Below are positions 8,648-17,600 of a stretch of DNA of 64,000 bases, piece after piece. Source of the stretch: Arthrobacter sp. CJ23 (GTDB lineage Bacteria; Actinomycetota; Actinomycetes; Actinomycetales; Micrococcaceae); the NCBI RefSeq assembly GCF_024741795.1, contig NZ_CP102950.1, forward strand, positions 1,364,001 to 1,428,000. Direction: 5' to 3'. How positions within the stretch are numbered: the stretch's first letter is position 1; every line of letters starts with the position of its first letter. Below the pieces are notes generated by a model, which worked only from the letters and a program-made list of their open reading frames with translations, made no database searches and was not told the DNA's origin. A program made the position numbers and the translations under genes.

Positions 8648-10114
8648 ATGGCTACTGCAAATGTGCAAAGCGGAACGTCTAGACCGACCCCGCTCCCGCC
8701 TTTGACTGACGGGCCGCACCGCAAGCGTCTTGGCCTGGTGGCCCTGGTCGCCACGTTCGGCGGCCTGCTGTTCGGCTATGACACCGGTGTCATCAACGGT
8801 GCGCTGCGGCCGATGACCGCTGAACTGGCCCTCACGCCGATCACCGAGGGAGTCGTGACCAGTTCCCTGCTCTTCGGCGCCGCCGCGGGCGCCGTGGGAG
8901 GCGGCCGCCTCTCCGACACCTGGGGGCGGCGCAAGACGATCATCCTCCTGGCCGTGCTGTTCCTCGCCGGCGCCCTGGCCTGCGTGTTCGCGCCGGGGTT
9001 CGAGGTCATGGTCCTCGGCCGGATCATCCTCGGCCTGGCCGTCGGCGGTGCCTCCTCGGTGGTCCCGGTGTACCTCGCCGAGCTTGCCCCCTACGAGATC
9101 CGCGGCTCCCTGGCGGGCCGCAACGAGCTGATGATCGTGGTCGGCCAGCTCGCGGCGTTCGTCGTCAACGCCGTGATCGGCAATGTCTGGGGCGAACACC
9201 CCGGGGTGTGGCGGATCATGCTCGCCGTCGCCGCGCTGCCGGCCATTGCCCTGTTCCTGGGCATGCTGCGGATGCCCGAGTCCCCTCGCTGGCTCATCTC
9301 CCGGCGCCGCACCCAGGAAGCCCTGGAGGTGCTCTCCACGATCCGTTCGCCCGAGCGCGCCGCCGCGGAAATGGCCGACGTCAAGCACCTCGCCGACGAG
9401 GAAGAGCAGATGAACCTCTCCGGCTGGGGCGCGCTGAAGAACAAGTGGATCCTGCGCATCCTGCTCGTCGGGATCGGCCTGGGCGTTGCCCAGCAGCTCA
9501 CCGGCATCAACTCGATCATGTACTACGGCCAGTCCGTGCTCATCGAGGCAGGCTTCGACTCCGGCGCCGCGCTCATCGCCAACGTCGCCCCGGGCGTCAT
9601 CGCCGTCGTCGGCGGCGTCATCGGGCTCTCCCTGATGCAGCGCATCAACCGCCGCACCACCCTGATCACCGGCTTCATCCTGACCACGGCCTGCCACTTC
9701 CTCATCGGCATCGCCTCGATCGCCCTGCCGGTGGGGGACCCGGCCCGGCCGTTCGTGATCCTCGCCCTGGTGGTCGCCTTCGTGGGCTCGATGCAGACCT
9801 TTCTCAACATCGCGGTCTGGGTGATGCTCTCGGAGATCTTCCCGCTGCACATCCGCGGCTTCGCGATCGGCGTCTCCATCTTCTGCCTCTGGATCGCCAA
9901 CGCCTTCCTCGGCCTGTTCTTCCCGTCCCTGGTGGCCGCGGTCGGCATCACCGGGACGTTCTTCCTGTTCGGCGCCGTCGGCATCCTGGCGCTGGTCTTC
10001 ATCTACACCCAGGTCCCGGAAACCCGCGGCCGCACCCTCGAAGCCCTCGAAGAGGACGTCACCACAGGGGCCATCTACATCGTCCACAAGAAACAGGCAA
10101 CCACCGGGCACTGA
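8648..10114 (+). CDS. Sugar-porter MFS transporter (proton symporter type)
   Basis: 488 residues with 12 predicted membrane helices and the full sugar-porter signature: GYDTGVINGA in helix 1, GRRKT in loop 2-3, PESPRWL after helix 6, GINSIMYYGQ in helix 7 and PETRGRTLEALEED after helix 12. This places it with hexose, pentose or inositol importers such as IolT and XylE. The start has a strong AAAGGAG site 5 bases upstream. The gene is transcribed away from the LacI regulator and ends before a strong bidirectional terminator. The substrate specificity cannot be fixed from sequence; inositol or a pentose is plausible. Confidence 0.93.
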   Translation: MATANVQSGTSRPTPLPPLTDGPHRKRLGLVALVATFGGLLFGYDTGVINGALRPMTAELALTPITEGVVTSSLLFGAAAGAVGGGRLSDTWGRRKTIILLAVLFLAGALACVFAPGFEVMVLGRIILGLAVGGASSVVPVYLAELAPYEIRGSLAGRNELMIVVGQLAAFVVNAVIGNVWGEHPGVWRIMLAVAALPAIALFLGMLRMPESPRWLISRRRTQEALEVLSTIRSPERAAAEMADVKHLADEEEQMNLSGWGALKNKWILRILLVGIGLGVAQQLTGINSIMYYGQSVLIEAGFDSGAALIANVAPGVIAVVGGVIGLSLMQRINRRTTLITGFILTTACHFLIGIASIALPVGDPARPFVILALVVAFVGSMQTFLNIAVWVMLSEIFPLHIRGFAIGVSIFCLWIANAFLGLFFPSLVAAVGITGTFFLFGAVGILALVFIYTQVPETRGRTLEALEEDVTTGAIYIVHKKQATTGH

Positions 10115-10158
10115 TCCAGGGCACCCCCCACCACGCAGCCCGGCAGGCACCAAACAGC

Positions 10159-10195
10159 AGAGAACGACGGCGGGAAGTTCCCGCCGTCGTTCTCT
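10159..10195. terminator. Strong bidirectional hairpin between convergent genes
   Basis: A perfect 17-bp inverted repeat (left arm 10159-10175, right arm 10179-10195, 3-base loop) lies between the MFS stop at 10114 and the hemD stop at 10209. AGAGAA/TTCTCT at the stem base gives a short A/T tract on both strands, so it can serve both converging transcripts. Confidence 0.85.
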
Positions 10196-10208
10196 TGCGT
10201 CAAAGCAG

Positions 10209-11366
10209 TTAGACGCGGAGCCGGTACCCGCGCTTCACCACGGTTTCGACGAGCTTGCCGTCCGGCAGGGCAGAACGCAGCCTGCTGACGGTCATGTCCA
10301 GGGCATGGACGGAACCGCGGAGCTCCAGCAGATCGGACAACGACTCGCGGGACAGCACGGCACCGCCGGCTCCGAGGAGTGCGCGCAGCAGGAGCAACGG
10401 GGCCGGTGCCAGCTCCACCACTTCGCCGTCGATCCGCAGGCAGCGGCCGCGCAGTTCGATGTGGCCGGTGCTGGTCTCCAGCCGGCGCACGTGGTTCAGG
10501 GCGAGGTGTTCGGTGACGAGGCGGATGAGGGCACCCATCCGGAACCGTTCCGGGATCAGGGGCGAGAGGCCGGCGTCGATGAGCGGCTGCGCCGTCACGG
10601 GACCGACGGCGGCAACCGTCACGGGGCCCTGCAGGCTTTCGATCAGCTGCTTGTAGAGGCCCATTTCATGGGCCGTGCTCCAGACGGCGTCCACCGCGGG
10701 GGCACTGGTGAAGGTGAGCACATCCAGGTTGCCGCTGCAGGCGGCCTCGATCAGGCGCGGCAGCTTGTCCGCGCCGTCGGGCTTGACCCAGCGGTACGGG
10801 GTCACGGTCAGGACCGTGGCGCCGGACATGCGCAGCCGCTCCAGCTGGCGCACATCGGTGTAGCCGTGCAGCTGCACGGCGACGGTCTTGCCGCGGACGC
10901 CTTCGGCGAGCAGCATGTCCACCAGGGTGGCGGTGGTTTCGTCACTGCTGATCCCGACGTCGGCCAGGCCGGCCGCGCGGACCGCGCCGCGGGCCTTGGG
11001 TCCCCTGACGAACATCCGGCAGGCGGACAGCGTTTCGAGCAGCTGTTCGCCGATGCCGAAGGAGTCCGCAGCTTCGCACCAGCGGCGCATCCCGTAGGCG
11101 GTGGTGGCGATGCAGATGTCCGGGCGGGCGTCGATGATGGCACGTGTGTCCTGGATGAGTGACTCGTCCTCCTGGACCGGCGCGATCTTCAGCGCAGGGG
11201 CGTGCAGCACCGTGGCGCCGCGGCGCTCGAGGGCCTCGATGAGGTCCCGTGAGCGGCGGTGCGAGGTGACGCCGATGCGGAAGCCGTCCAGGGGTGCGTC
11301 GGACGGATCCGGCAGCCCGACGGGGTTGACGGTCTCGAGCGGTTCAAGGGTGTTCAGTGCACTCAT
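10209..11366 (-). CDS. hemD: Uroporphyrinogen-III synthase fused to a winged-helix DNA-binding domain
   Basis: 385 residues. The N-terminal about 265 residues are a HEM4 (uroporphyrinogen-III synthase) domain, which cyclises hydroxymethylbilane; segments such as GVTSHRRSRDLIEALERRGA and VAAVGPVTAQPL fit the family. The last about 95 residues (from TGHIELRGRCLRIDGEVVEL) are an OmpR-type winged helix with VHALDMTVSRLRSALPD and the RGYRLRV end. The ATG at 11366 has AAGGAA 7 bases upstream and is preferred to a TTG at 11387. It follows cobA by 10 bases, so it belongs to the nirB-cobA-hemD operon and supplies siroheme precursor for nitrite reductase. Whether the winged helix regulates transcription is unknown. 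Confidence 0.88.
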   Translation of the reverse strand: MSALNTLEPLETVNPVGLPDPSDAPLDGFRIGVTSHRRSRDLIEALERRGATVLHAPALKIAPVQEDESLIQDTRAIIDARPDICIATTAYGMRRWCEAADSFGIGEQLLETLSACRMFVRGPKARGAVRAAGLADVGISSDETTATLVDMLLAEGVRGKTVAVQLHGYTDVRQLERLRMSGATVLTVTPYRWVKPDGADKLPRLIEAACSGNLDVLTFTSAPAVDAVWSTAHEMGLYKQLIESLQGPVTVAAVGPVTAQPLIDAGLSPLIPERFRMGALIRLVTEHLALNHVRRLETSTGHIELRGRCLRIDGEVVELAPAPLLLLRALLGAGGAVLSRESLSDLLELRGSVHALDMTVSRLRSALPDGKLVETVVKRGYRLRV

Positions 11367-11376
11367 GGGGTTTCCT

Positions 11377-12411
11377 TCAGGCTTCAAGAAGCGAAGCCGC
11401 GAGCCGGCTCAGTTCAGCGGAGGCACCGGCATGATTACGGTTGGCTTCAGCCACCCGGACCACCTCGCCGATGACCAGGACGGCCGGGTTGCTGCAGCCG
11501 GAGGCTGCAGTTTCGATGGTGCCGAGCTCGGCAATAGTGGTGCGCTGGCCGGGGCAGTAGCCGCGTTCGACCACGGCCATCGGCATGTCTGCCTTCATGC
11601 CGGCGCGGCGCAGGCCGGCCGCCAGCTGGGGCAGGGTTCCGATGCCCATGAGCACCACGATGGTGCCGCCGAGGCCGGCCAGGTGGGTGTGTTCCTTCTC
11701 CGTGAGCGGCGCGTGGCCGGAGACCACGGTGAACATGTGGCTGACCTCGCGGTGCGTGACGGGGATGCCTGCCGCCGCCGGAACGGAGATGGCACTGGTG
11801 ACGCCGGAGATCACGCGGACGGGGACGCCGGCGGCCACGCAGGCCGCCACTTCCTCGCCGCCGCGGCCGAAGACGTAGGGATCGCCGCCCTTGAGCCGGA
11901 CCACGTTCTTGCCGGCCAGGGCACTGTCCACCATGAGCTGTTCGATGTCGCGCTGGCCCACCTTGTGGTGGCCCGGCTTCTTTCCGACGTCCACCAGTTC
12001 CGCCGAGCTCAGGGATGCCAGCAGCTGGTAGGGGGCCAGCCGGTCGTAGAACACGACGTCGGCATCCCGCAGGGCATTGACGGCACCCACGGTGAGCAGA
12101 TCCAGGGCGCCGGGCCCGCCGCCCACCAGGGTGACGTGTCCTTCGGGTCCCGGTGCCGGTTCGGTGCAGACGGGGATTCCGGCCTCGCGGCAGCGCTCCA
12201 GCAGCGGTTCCCAGCCGGCTTCGCCGTCGTCCACTGCCGCCACCAGGAACGGCCGCTCGGGGAGGTGGCCGTCGCCCGGGGCGCCGTCCGGGGTGCTCAG
12301 GCGGTAGACCACGGCGCCGGCGGCCTCGTAGCGGCGGACGGCCTGGCGGGCTGCCATGGCCGAACCGGTGACCAGGACTTCGCGGCCGGTGAGATCGATG
12401 GTGAGCTGCAT
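11377..12411 (-). CDS. cobA: Uroporphyrinogen-III C-methyltransferase (siroheme synthesis)
   Basis: 344 residues. A short N-terminal Rossmann-like piece (about residues 1-85, REVLVTGSAMAARQAVRRYE) resembles a reduced precorrin-2 dehydrogenase/siroheme synthase domain. The rest is a SAM-dependent methyltransferase with VTLVGGGPGALDLLT, VFYDRL, VVRLKGGDPYVFGRGGEE and GIPVTHR. It converts uroporphyrinogen III to precorrin-2 on the route to siroheme, the cofactor of NirB. The ATG at 12411 follows the nirB stop by 8 bases. The N-terminal region lacks a clear complete NAD-binding motif, so ferrochelatase/dehydrogenase steps may be done elsewhere. Confidence 0.9.
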   Translation of the reverse strand: MQLTIDLTGREVLVTGSAMAARQAVRRYEAAGAVVYRLSTPDGAPGDGHLPERPFLVAAVDDGEAGWEPLLERCREAGIPVCTEPAPGPEGHVTLVGGGPGALDLLTVGAVNALRDADVVFYDRLAPYQLLASLSSAELVDVGKKPGHHKVGQRDIEQLMVDSALAGKNVVRLKGGDPYVFGRGGEEVAACVAAGVPVRVISGVTSAISVPAAAGIPVTHREVSHMFTVVSGHAPLTEKEHTHLAGLGGTIVVLMGIGTLPQLAAGLRRAGMKADMPMAVVERGYCPGQRTTIAELGTIETAASGCSNPAVLVIGEVVRVAEANRNHAGASAELSRLAASLLEA

Positions 12412-12419
12412 GGTGGCCC

Positions 12420-15050
12420 CTAGTTCTCTACGCCGGCCGCACTGCGGACCGGGATGGTGGAGGCGATGAGCACGCCGCCCTTTTCCTCGTTGGTCGCCGG
12501 GCGCATCTGGCCGCGCTCGTCGGAAACGAAGGTGATGGAGTCGTCCTTCTGGTCGGGTGCGTTGACGAAGGAACGGAAGCGGCGCAGGCGCTCGGGGTCC
12601 TTCAGGGTGTCCGCCCATTCGTCCACGTAGGTGTCCACGTGCTTGGCCATGGCGGCTTCGAGTTCCTCGGCGATGCCCAGGGTGTCCTTGACCACCACGT
12701 CCTCGACGTGCTTGATGCCGCCGTCGAGCTCTTCCTGCCAGCGCGCGGTGCGCTGCAGGCGGTCGGCGGTGCGGATGTAGTACATGAAGTACCGGTCGAT
12801 GTACTTGATCAGCGTCTCGTCGTCCAGGTCCTTGGCGAGGAGCTGGGCGTGGGCCGGGGTGGCACCGCCGTTGCCGCCGACGTACAGGTTCCAGCCGTCG
12901 GCCGTGGCGATCACGCCGACGTCCTTGCCGCGGGCCTCGGCGCACTCACGGGCACAGCCGGACACGCCCATCTTGAGCTTGTGCGGGCTGCGCAGGCCGC
13001 GGTAGCGCAGTTCCAGGGCGATGGCCATGGCCACCGAGTCCTGGACGCCGAAGCGGCACCAGGTGGAACCGACGCAGGACTTCACCGTGCGCAGGCTCTT
13101 GCCGTAGGCCTGGCCGGATTCGAAGCCGGCGTCTACCAGCTCCTTCCAGATCTCCGGCAGCTGCTCCAGCCGGGCACCGAACATGTCGATGCGCTGGCCG
13201 CCGGTGATCTTGGTGTAGAGGTTGTACTTCTCGGCGACGGCGGCGATGACGCCAAGGCCCTTGGGAGTGATCTCGCCGCCGGCGATGCGCGGGACCACCG
13301 AGTAGGTGCCGTCCTTCTGCATGTTGGCCAGGGCGCGGTCGTTGGTGTCCTGCAGGGTGCCGCGGCCGGCGTCCAGCACGTAGGCGCTGTTCTGGCTGGC
13401 CAGGATGTTGGCGATGGTGGGCTTGCAGATGTCGCAGCCGGCCCCGGTGCCGTACTTGGCCATGATCTCCTCGAAGGAGGTCAATTCCAGGACGCGGATG
13501 GCATCGAACAGTTCCTGGCGGGAGAGTTCGATGTGCTCGCACAGGGCCTTGGAGACCTCGACGCCGGACTTCTTGAGCTCGCCTTCCAGGAGCTTCTTGA
13601 GCATCGGCACGCAGGATCCACAGCTGGTTCCGGCGCGGGTGCAGCCCTTGAGCTCGCCGAGTTCCTGCACGGGGGCGTTGCCGTCGCAGGCACCGCAGCC
13701 GTTGACGGTGTCGCGGATGGTTCCGGCGGTTACGTTGTTGCAGGAGCACAGGATGGCATCGTCCGGGAGTTCGGTGTCCGGGGCGTCGCCGCCGCCGGCC
13801 GCCGTGAGGTAGGCGCCCGGTTCCGCGGACAGCTCGCGGCCCAGGAGCGGGCGCAGGCTCATGTAGGGCGATGCGTCGCCCACGAAGATGCCGCCCAGGA
13901 GGGTCTTGGCGTCGTCGGTGGTGACGATCTTCTGGTAGACACCGCGGGCGGGGTCCGCGTAGACGATTTCGAGGGAGTGTTCGGTCTTGGCGAAGGCGTC
14001 GCCGAAGCTGGCCACGTCCACGCCGGAGAGCTTGAGCTTGGTGGCGGTGTCGAAGCCGGGGAAGGTCGCTTCCCCGCCGTGGAGACGGTCCGCCACGATC
14101 TCGGCCATGGTGTTGGCCGGAGCCACGAGGCCCAGGCACATGCCTTCGAAGTTGGCGACCTCGCCGATGGCCCAGATGCCGGGGATCTCGGTGGCGCAGG
14201 AATCGTCGATGACCACACCGCCGCGGGGGCCGAGGCCGAACAGCTGATCTTCACCCTCTGCAGCGCGGAAGAGTTCGTCGCGCGGCTTCACGCCGATGGC
14301 CACGATCACAATGTCGGCGGCGATGGTGCGGCCGTCGGCCATGAGGACGCCGGTGACCTGGCCGTCGTCGTCCGTGACAACCTCGGACGGGAAGACGCCG
14401 CCGTGCACTTCGAAGCCCTTGGCTTCGATCAGGCGGCCCAGGGCCTGGCCTGCGCCCTCGTCCAGCTGGGTGTTCATGAGCCACGGCGAGCCGTTGATGA
14501 CGATGGGGGTGGCGCCGAGCTGTTCGGTGCCGGCCGCGGACTCGAGGCCCAGGAGGCCGCCGCCGATGGTGACGGCGTTGACCTTGCGGCCCAGCTTTTC
14601 CGTCAGCTCGGCGATGGCCTTGTTGATGGCCCAGACGTCATCGAGCGTGCGGTAAACATGGGTGTGCTCGGCGCCCGGGATGGGAAGGCGGGCGGCGTCG
14701 GAACCGGTGGCGACCACCAGTTCGTCGTATTCGTAGCTGTTGCCGGCCGCGGTGGTGACCGTCTGGGAGACGGTGCAGATCTTCACGGCGCGCTCGCCGG
14801 TGCGCAGGTCCAGGGCTTCGTGATCCCACATGGACGCATTGCCCAGGGTGAGGTCCACGTCTGTTTCGGTGAGTGCCTTGCTCAGCGCCACGCGGTCGTA
14901 GGGAAGGTGTGCTTCCTCCGTCAGCACCGTGACCTGCCAGCCTTCGAGTCCACGGGTGTGCATGGCGTCAGCGAATCGGTGGGCAGCAGGGCCGCCTCCG
15001 GCGACAACGATGCGGCGCGGGTTCTCGATGCTTGAAGTGTGTCCGGTCAC
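12420..15050 (-). CDS. nirB: Assimilatory nitrite reductase [NAD(P)H], large subunit
   Basis: 876 residues with all expected modules: FAD/NAD-binding N-terminus (VVAGGGPAAHRF; AIGEVANFEGM), a BFD-type [2Fe-2S] region (CSCNNVT then CGACDG and TRAGTSCGSC, about 445-500), and the siroheme/[4Fe-4S] part with SCVGSTWCRFG and GVSGCARECAEA (about 655-705). It reduces nitrite to ammonium with six electrons from NAD(P)H. The start is GTG at 15050, with GAAAGG 7 bases upstream. It heads an operon with cobA and hemD; the small subunit nirD is divergent across 279 bases. A GlnR-like box lies 69-106 bases upstream. Confidence 0.96.
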   Translation of the reverse strand: MTGHTSSIENPRRIVVAGGGPAAHRFADAMHTRGLEGWQVTVLTEEAHLPYDRVALSKALTETDVDLTLGNASMWDHEALDLRTGERAVKICTVSQTVTTAAGNSYEYDELVVATGSDAARLPIPGAEHTHVYRTLDDVWAINKAIAELTEKLGRKVNAVTIGGGLLGLESAAGTEQLGATPIVINGSPWLMNTQLDEGAGQALGRLIEAKGFEVHGGVFPSEVVTDDDGQVTGVLMADGRTIAADIVIVAIGVKPRDELFRAAEGEDQLFGLGPRGGVVIDDSCATEIPGIWAIGEVANFEGMCLGLVAPANTMAEIVADRLHGGEATFPGFDTATKLKLSGVDVASFGDAFAKTEHSLEIVYADPARGVYQKIVTTDDAKTLLGGIFVGDASPYMSLRPLLGRELSAEPGAYLTAAGGGDAPDTELPDDAILCSCNNVTAGTIRDTVNGCGACDGNAPVQELGELKGCTRAGTSCGSCVPMLKKLLEGELKKSGVEVSKALCEHIELSRQELFDAIRVLELTSFEEIMAKYGTGAGCDICKPTIANILASQNSAYVLDAGRGTLQDTNDRALANMQKDGTYSVVPRIAGGEITPKGLGVIAAVAEKYNLYTKITGGQRIDMFGARLEQLPEIWKELVDAGFESGQAYGKSLRTVKSCVGSTWCRFGVQDSVAMAIALELRYRGLRSPHKLKMGVSGCARECAEARGKDVGVIATADGWNLYVGGNGGATPAHAQLLAKDLDDETLIKYIDRYFMYYIRTADRLQRTARWQEELDGGIKHVEDVVVKDTLGIAEELEAAMAKHVDTYVDEWADTLKDPERLRRFRSFVNAPDQKDDSITFVSDERGQMRPATNEEKGGVLIASTIPVRSAAGVEN

Positions 15051-15118
15051 GGGTGGGCCTTTCGCAAGTTGTTGCAGAAGGAGCTCTGCAACTTATGGAT
15101 CCAGCCTAGGGAGCCGCA

Positions 15119-15156
15119 GTTTCGCTTCAGTTTCCCATTTGTTTCGTGGTCTTAAC
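15119..15156. promoter_or_regulatory. Candidate GlnR box (four half-sites, 11-bp phased)
   Basis: GTTTC occurs at 15119-15123, 15130-15134 and 15141-15145, followed by TTAAC at 15152-15156, each separated by exactly 6 bases. Read on the nirB strand this is GTTAA-n6-GAAAC-n6-GAAAC-n6-GAAAC. The actinobacterial GlnR consensus is gTnAC-n6-GaAAC repeated twice, so both b-sites are perfect and one a-site is 4/5. It lies between nirB and nirD, where GlnR acts in related genera. Binding is inferred. Confidence 0.6.
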
Positions 15157-15329
15157 TTCTGCATCACGATCACATTTCCGGGTCCGTGAGGTCTCTTTTA
15201 CGCCGCCGACACAATTGGGGAGCGCCGCTGAAACACCCGGGTTTTAGCGTGGAGCTGTGGCCGTAAGCGCGGCCCGGCCTGGGAAGTACGGCGGAAGCGC
15301 CGCACCCGGGCACTGCGAGAGGGGCTGAA

Positions 15330-15710
15330 ATGACCGTAATTCTGGACCGTGTTGAAGAGCGGCGTGACGAACAGGCCGAAGCAACCGCTGCCGGCTGGCA
15401 CCGGGTATGCCCGGTGGATGAGCTCGAGCTGGCCTGGGGCGAAGCCGCGTTGATCGAGGGCCGCCAGGTGGCGTTGTTCCGCACCGCCCCGGACGAGGTG
15501 TACGCCGTGGCTCAGCAGGACCCGGCCACCCTGGCCAACGTGATGGCGCGCGGCATCATCGGTTCCCGCGGGGACCGGCCCACCATCGCTTCGCCGCTGC
15601 ACAAGGAGGTCTACGACCTCCTGACGGGCGAATGCTTCACCAACCCCGAACTGGCCCTGGCCACCTTCAACACCCGCCTGGTTGACGGGTACCTCGAAGT
15701 CGAACTCTAA
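15330..15710 (+). CDS. nirD: Nitrite reductase [NAD(P)H] small subunit
   Basis: 126 residues of the NirD family, a Rieske-like fold without the cluster-binding Cys/His residues, as is normal for NirD; PLHKEVYDLLTGECF is the family signature near residues 90-105. It partners NirB in nitrite reduction to ammonium. The ATG is preceded by GAGAGGGG 5 bases upstream. Unlike the common nirBD order it is divergent from nirB, with the shared GlnR-like box between them, so both subunits can answer the same signal. The N-terminal about 20 residues are a charged extension. Confidence 0.92.
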   Translation: MTVILDRVEERRDEQAEATAAGWHRVCPVDELELAWGEAALIEGRQVALFRTAPDEVYAVAQQDPATLANVMARGIIGSRGDRPTIASPLHKEVYDLLTGECFTNPELALATFNTRLVDGYLEVEL

Positions 15711-15737
15711 GCCGTACCTCAGCCGCGCCCGGCGCTG

Positions 15738-17501
15738 CTAGAGGCCGAGCGCTTCGCGGACGTCGTCCAGGACGTGGTCCAGTGCAGCGCGGGCCGTCTG
15801 GCGGGCCTGGGGCAGTTCGGCCGCGGAGCCCACGGCCTGGATGACCTCCAGGTAGCACTTGAGCTTGGGTTCGGTGCCGCTGGGGCGGATGATGACCCTG
15901 CTCTGGTCCCGGGTGATGTAGAGCAGCCCATCGGTGGGCGGTAGGTGCGCGCTGCCTTGGGCGAGGTCCGTGAAGGTCTCGACGGCGGAGCCGCCGAACG
16001 CTTCGGGAGGGCTCACCCGCAGCCGGTTCATCATGGCATCCAGCAGGCCCAGGTCGGCCACCCTGATGCTGAGCTGGTCGCTCGCATGCAGCCCGTGCAC
16101 CAGGTACAGCTCGTCCAGGGTGTCGAAGATGGTCTTGCCTTCGGCCTTGGCCGCGGCAGCAAGTTCGGCGATCAGGACGGCAGCGGAAATGCCGTCCTTG
16201 TCCCGCACCAGGGACGGAGCCACACAGTAGCCCAGGGCTTCCTCGTAGCCGTACATCAGTCCGGGAACCCGGGAAATCCATTTGAAGCCGGTGAGGGTTT
16301 CCTCGTGGGCGTAGCCTGCGGCGGACGCGATGCGCGCCAGCAGCCGCGAGGACACGATGGAGTTGGCGAACACGCCACCACCAGCGTCCCCGGCCGCGTG
16401 GGGTTGGTCTTCGTTGCGGGCGGCGAGCCGGGCCACCACGTGCGCCCCCAGGAGGGCGCCCACTTCGTCACCCCGCAGCATCCGCCACGCTCCGCTGTCC
16501 GGGTCCTTCGCCGCGACCGCCGCGCGGTCGGCGTCGGGGTCGTTGGCCAGCACGATGTCCGCGCCGGAGCGGTCCGCGGCGGCCAGGGCCAGATCGAGGG
16601 CTCCGGGTTCCTCGGGGTTCGGGAAGGCCACGGTGGGGAAGTCCGGGTCCGGGTAGGCCTGTTCCTCCACGAGCGTCACGTCCGTGAAACCGGCGGCGTT
16701 GAGCACGGCCACGGCCGTCGCCCCGCCCACGCCGTGCATGGGCGTGAGGATGATCTTCAGCTCCCGGGCCGGGAAATTCGCGGTGTCCGCGAGGCCGGAC
16801 ATGGCGGCTTGGTAGTCCGTGGCGATCGAGCCCGGCAGCACCGTCCAGCCATCGTTGGCCAGCGTGACCGTGTCGAGGGCTCCCACGGCGTCGATCTTCG
16901 CCGCGATCGCCGCGTCGTACGGGGCGACGATCTGCGCGCCGCGCCCGCTTTCCTCCACGGCGTGCCGGCCCAGGTAGACCTTGTAGCCGTTGTCCTGCGG
17001 CGGGTTGTGGCTGGCCGTGACCATCACGCCGCCGTCGCAGTCCAGGGCCCGCACCGCGTAGGCGAGCAGGGGCGTGGGCAGGGCCGCGGGCATCAGGAAC
17101 GTCTCGATCCCGGCAGCGGTGAAGATCGCCGCCGTTTCCAGCGCGAACACATCGGAGTTGTGCCGGGCATCGTAGCCGACGACGGCGCGCGGCCGGGCGC
17201 CCGGGGCCGCCGCAGCCACGGCGTCGTTCAGGAAAGCCGCCAGGCCGGCCGCCGCACGGCGGACCACCACGCGGTTCATCCGGTTGGGGCCCGGGCCCAG
17301 TGCCGCCCGGAGCCCGGCGGTGCCGAACTGCAGCGTTCCGCTGAAGCTGTCGGCCAGTTGCTGCCCCGCGGCAGGGTCGCCGGTGGCGGCCACATCGGCA
17401 AGTTCCTCAAGGGCAGCCGCGGTGCCCGGATCCGGGTCCTGGGAAGCCCACTCGCGGGCTTCGATGATCAGTTGCTCGAATTCGGCACCGTTCGACGTCA
17501 T
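15738..17501 (-). CDS. Phosphoglucomutase/phosphomannomutase
   Basis: 587 residues of the alpha-D-phosphohexomutase superfamily, interconverting hexose 1- and 6-phosphates. Active-site motifs are present in order: phosphoserine loop VMVTASHNPPQDNGYK (about 140-155), metal loop NDPDADR (about 310), sugar loop GYEEALGY (about 415) and phosphate-binding RPSGTEPK (about 547). The length fits the longer PGM2/ManB-like actinobacterial group. The ATG at 17501 has no clear Shine-Dalgarno, so a leaderless message is possible. It is convergent with nirD with only 27 bases between, and downstream of the levan genes, where it could handle hexose phosphates from sucrose (inference). Confidence 0.93.
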   Translation of the reverse strand: MTSNGAEFEQLIIEAREWASQDPDPGTAAALEELADVAATGDPAAGQQLADSFSGTLQFGTAGLRAALGPGPNRMNRVVVRRAAAGLAAFLNDAVAAAAPGARPRAVVGYDARHNSDVFALETAAIFTAAGIETFLMPAALPTPLLAYAVRALDCDGGVMVTASHNPPQDNGYKVYLGRHAVEESGRGAQIVAPYDAAIAAKIDAVGALDTVTLANDGWTVLPGSIATDYQAAMSGLADTANFPARELKIILTPMHGVGGATAVAVLNAAGFTDVTLVEEQAYPDPDFPTVAFPNPEEPGALDLALAAADRSGADIVLANDPDADRAAVAAKDPDSGAWRMLRGDEVGALLGAHVVARLAARNEDQPHAAGDAGGGVFANSIVSSRLLARIASAAGYAHEETLTGFKWISRVPGLMYGYEEALGYCVAPSLVRDKDGISAAVLIAELAAAAKAEGKTIFDTLDELYLVHGLHASDQLSIRVADLGLLDAMMNRLRVSPPEAFGGSAVETFTDLAQGSAHLPPTDGLLYITRDQSRVIIRPSGTEPKLKCYLEVIQAVGSAAELPQARQTARAALDHVLDDVREALGL

Positions 17502-17522
17502 AGGGATAAAGCTATCGTCAAA

Positions 17523-17583
17523 GCGGCCGGAAGCGCAGACCGTCCGTACATCGGACTGATTGCGGTCGTGTCCTTCCGGCCGC
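17523..17583 (-). terminator. Three-tier hairpin downstream of GH32 gene
   Basis: Nested perfect arms pair 17523-17533 with 17573-17583 (11 bp), 17538-17542 with 17563-17567, and TCCG/CGGA at 17543-17546/17552-17555. On the minus strand the outer arm is followed by TTTGACG, a weak U-tract. It lies between the GH32 stop (17601) and the phosphohexomutase start (17501), so it probably ends the GH32 transcript or sets its 3' end. Confidence 0.55.
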
Positions 17584-17600
17584 CTGATTCGTGCCCCGTG

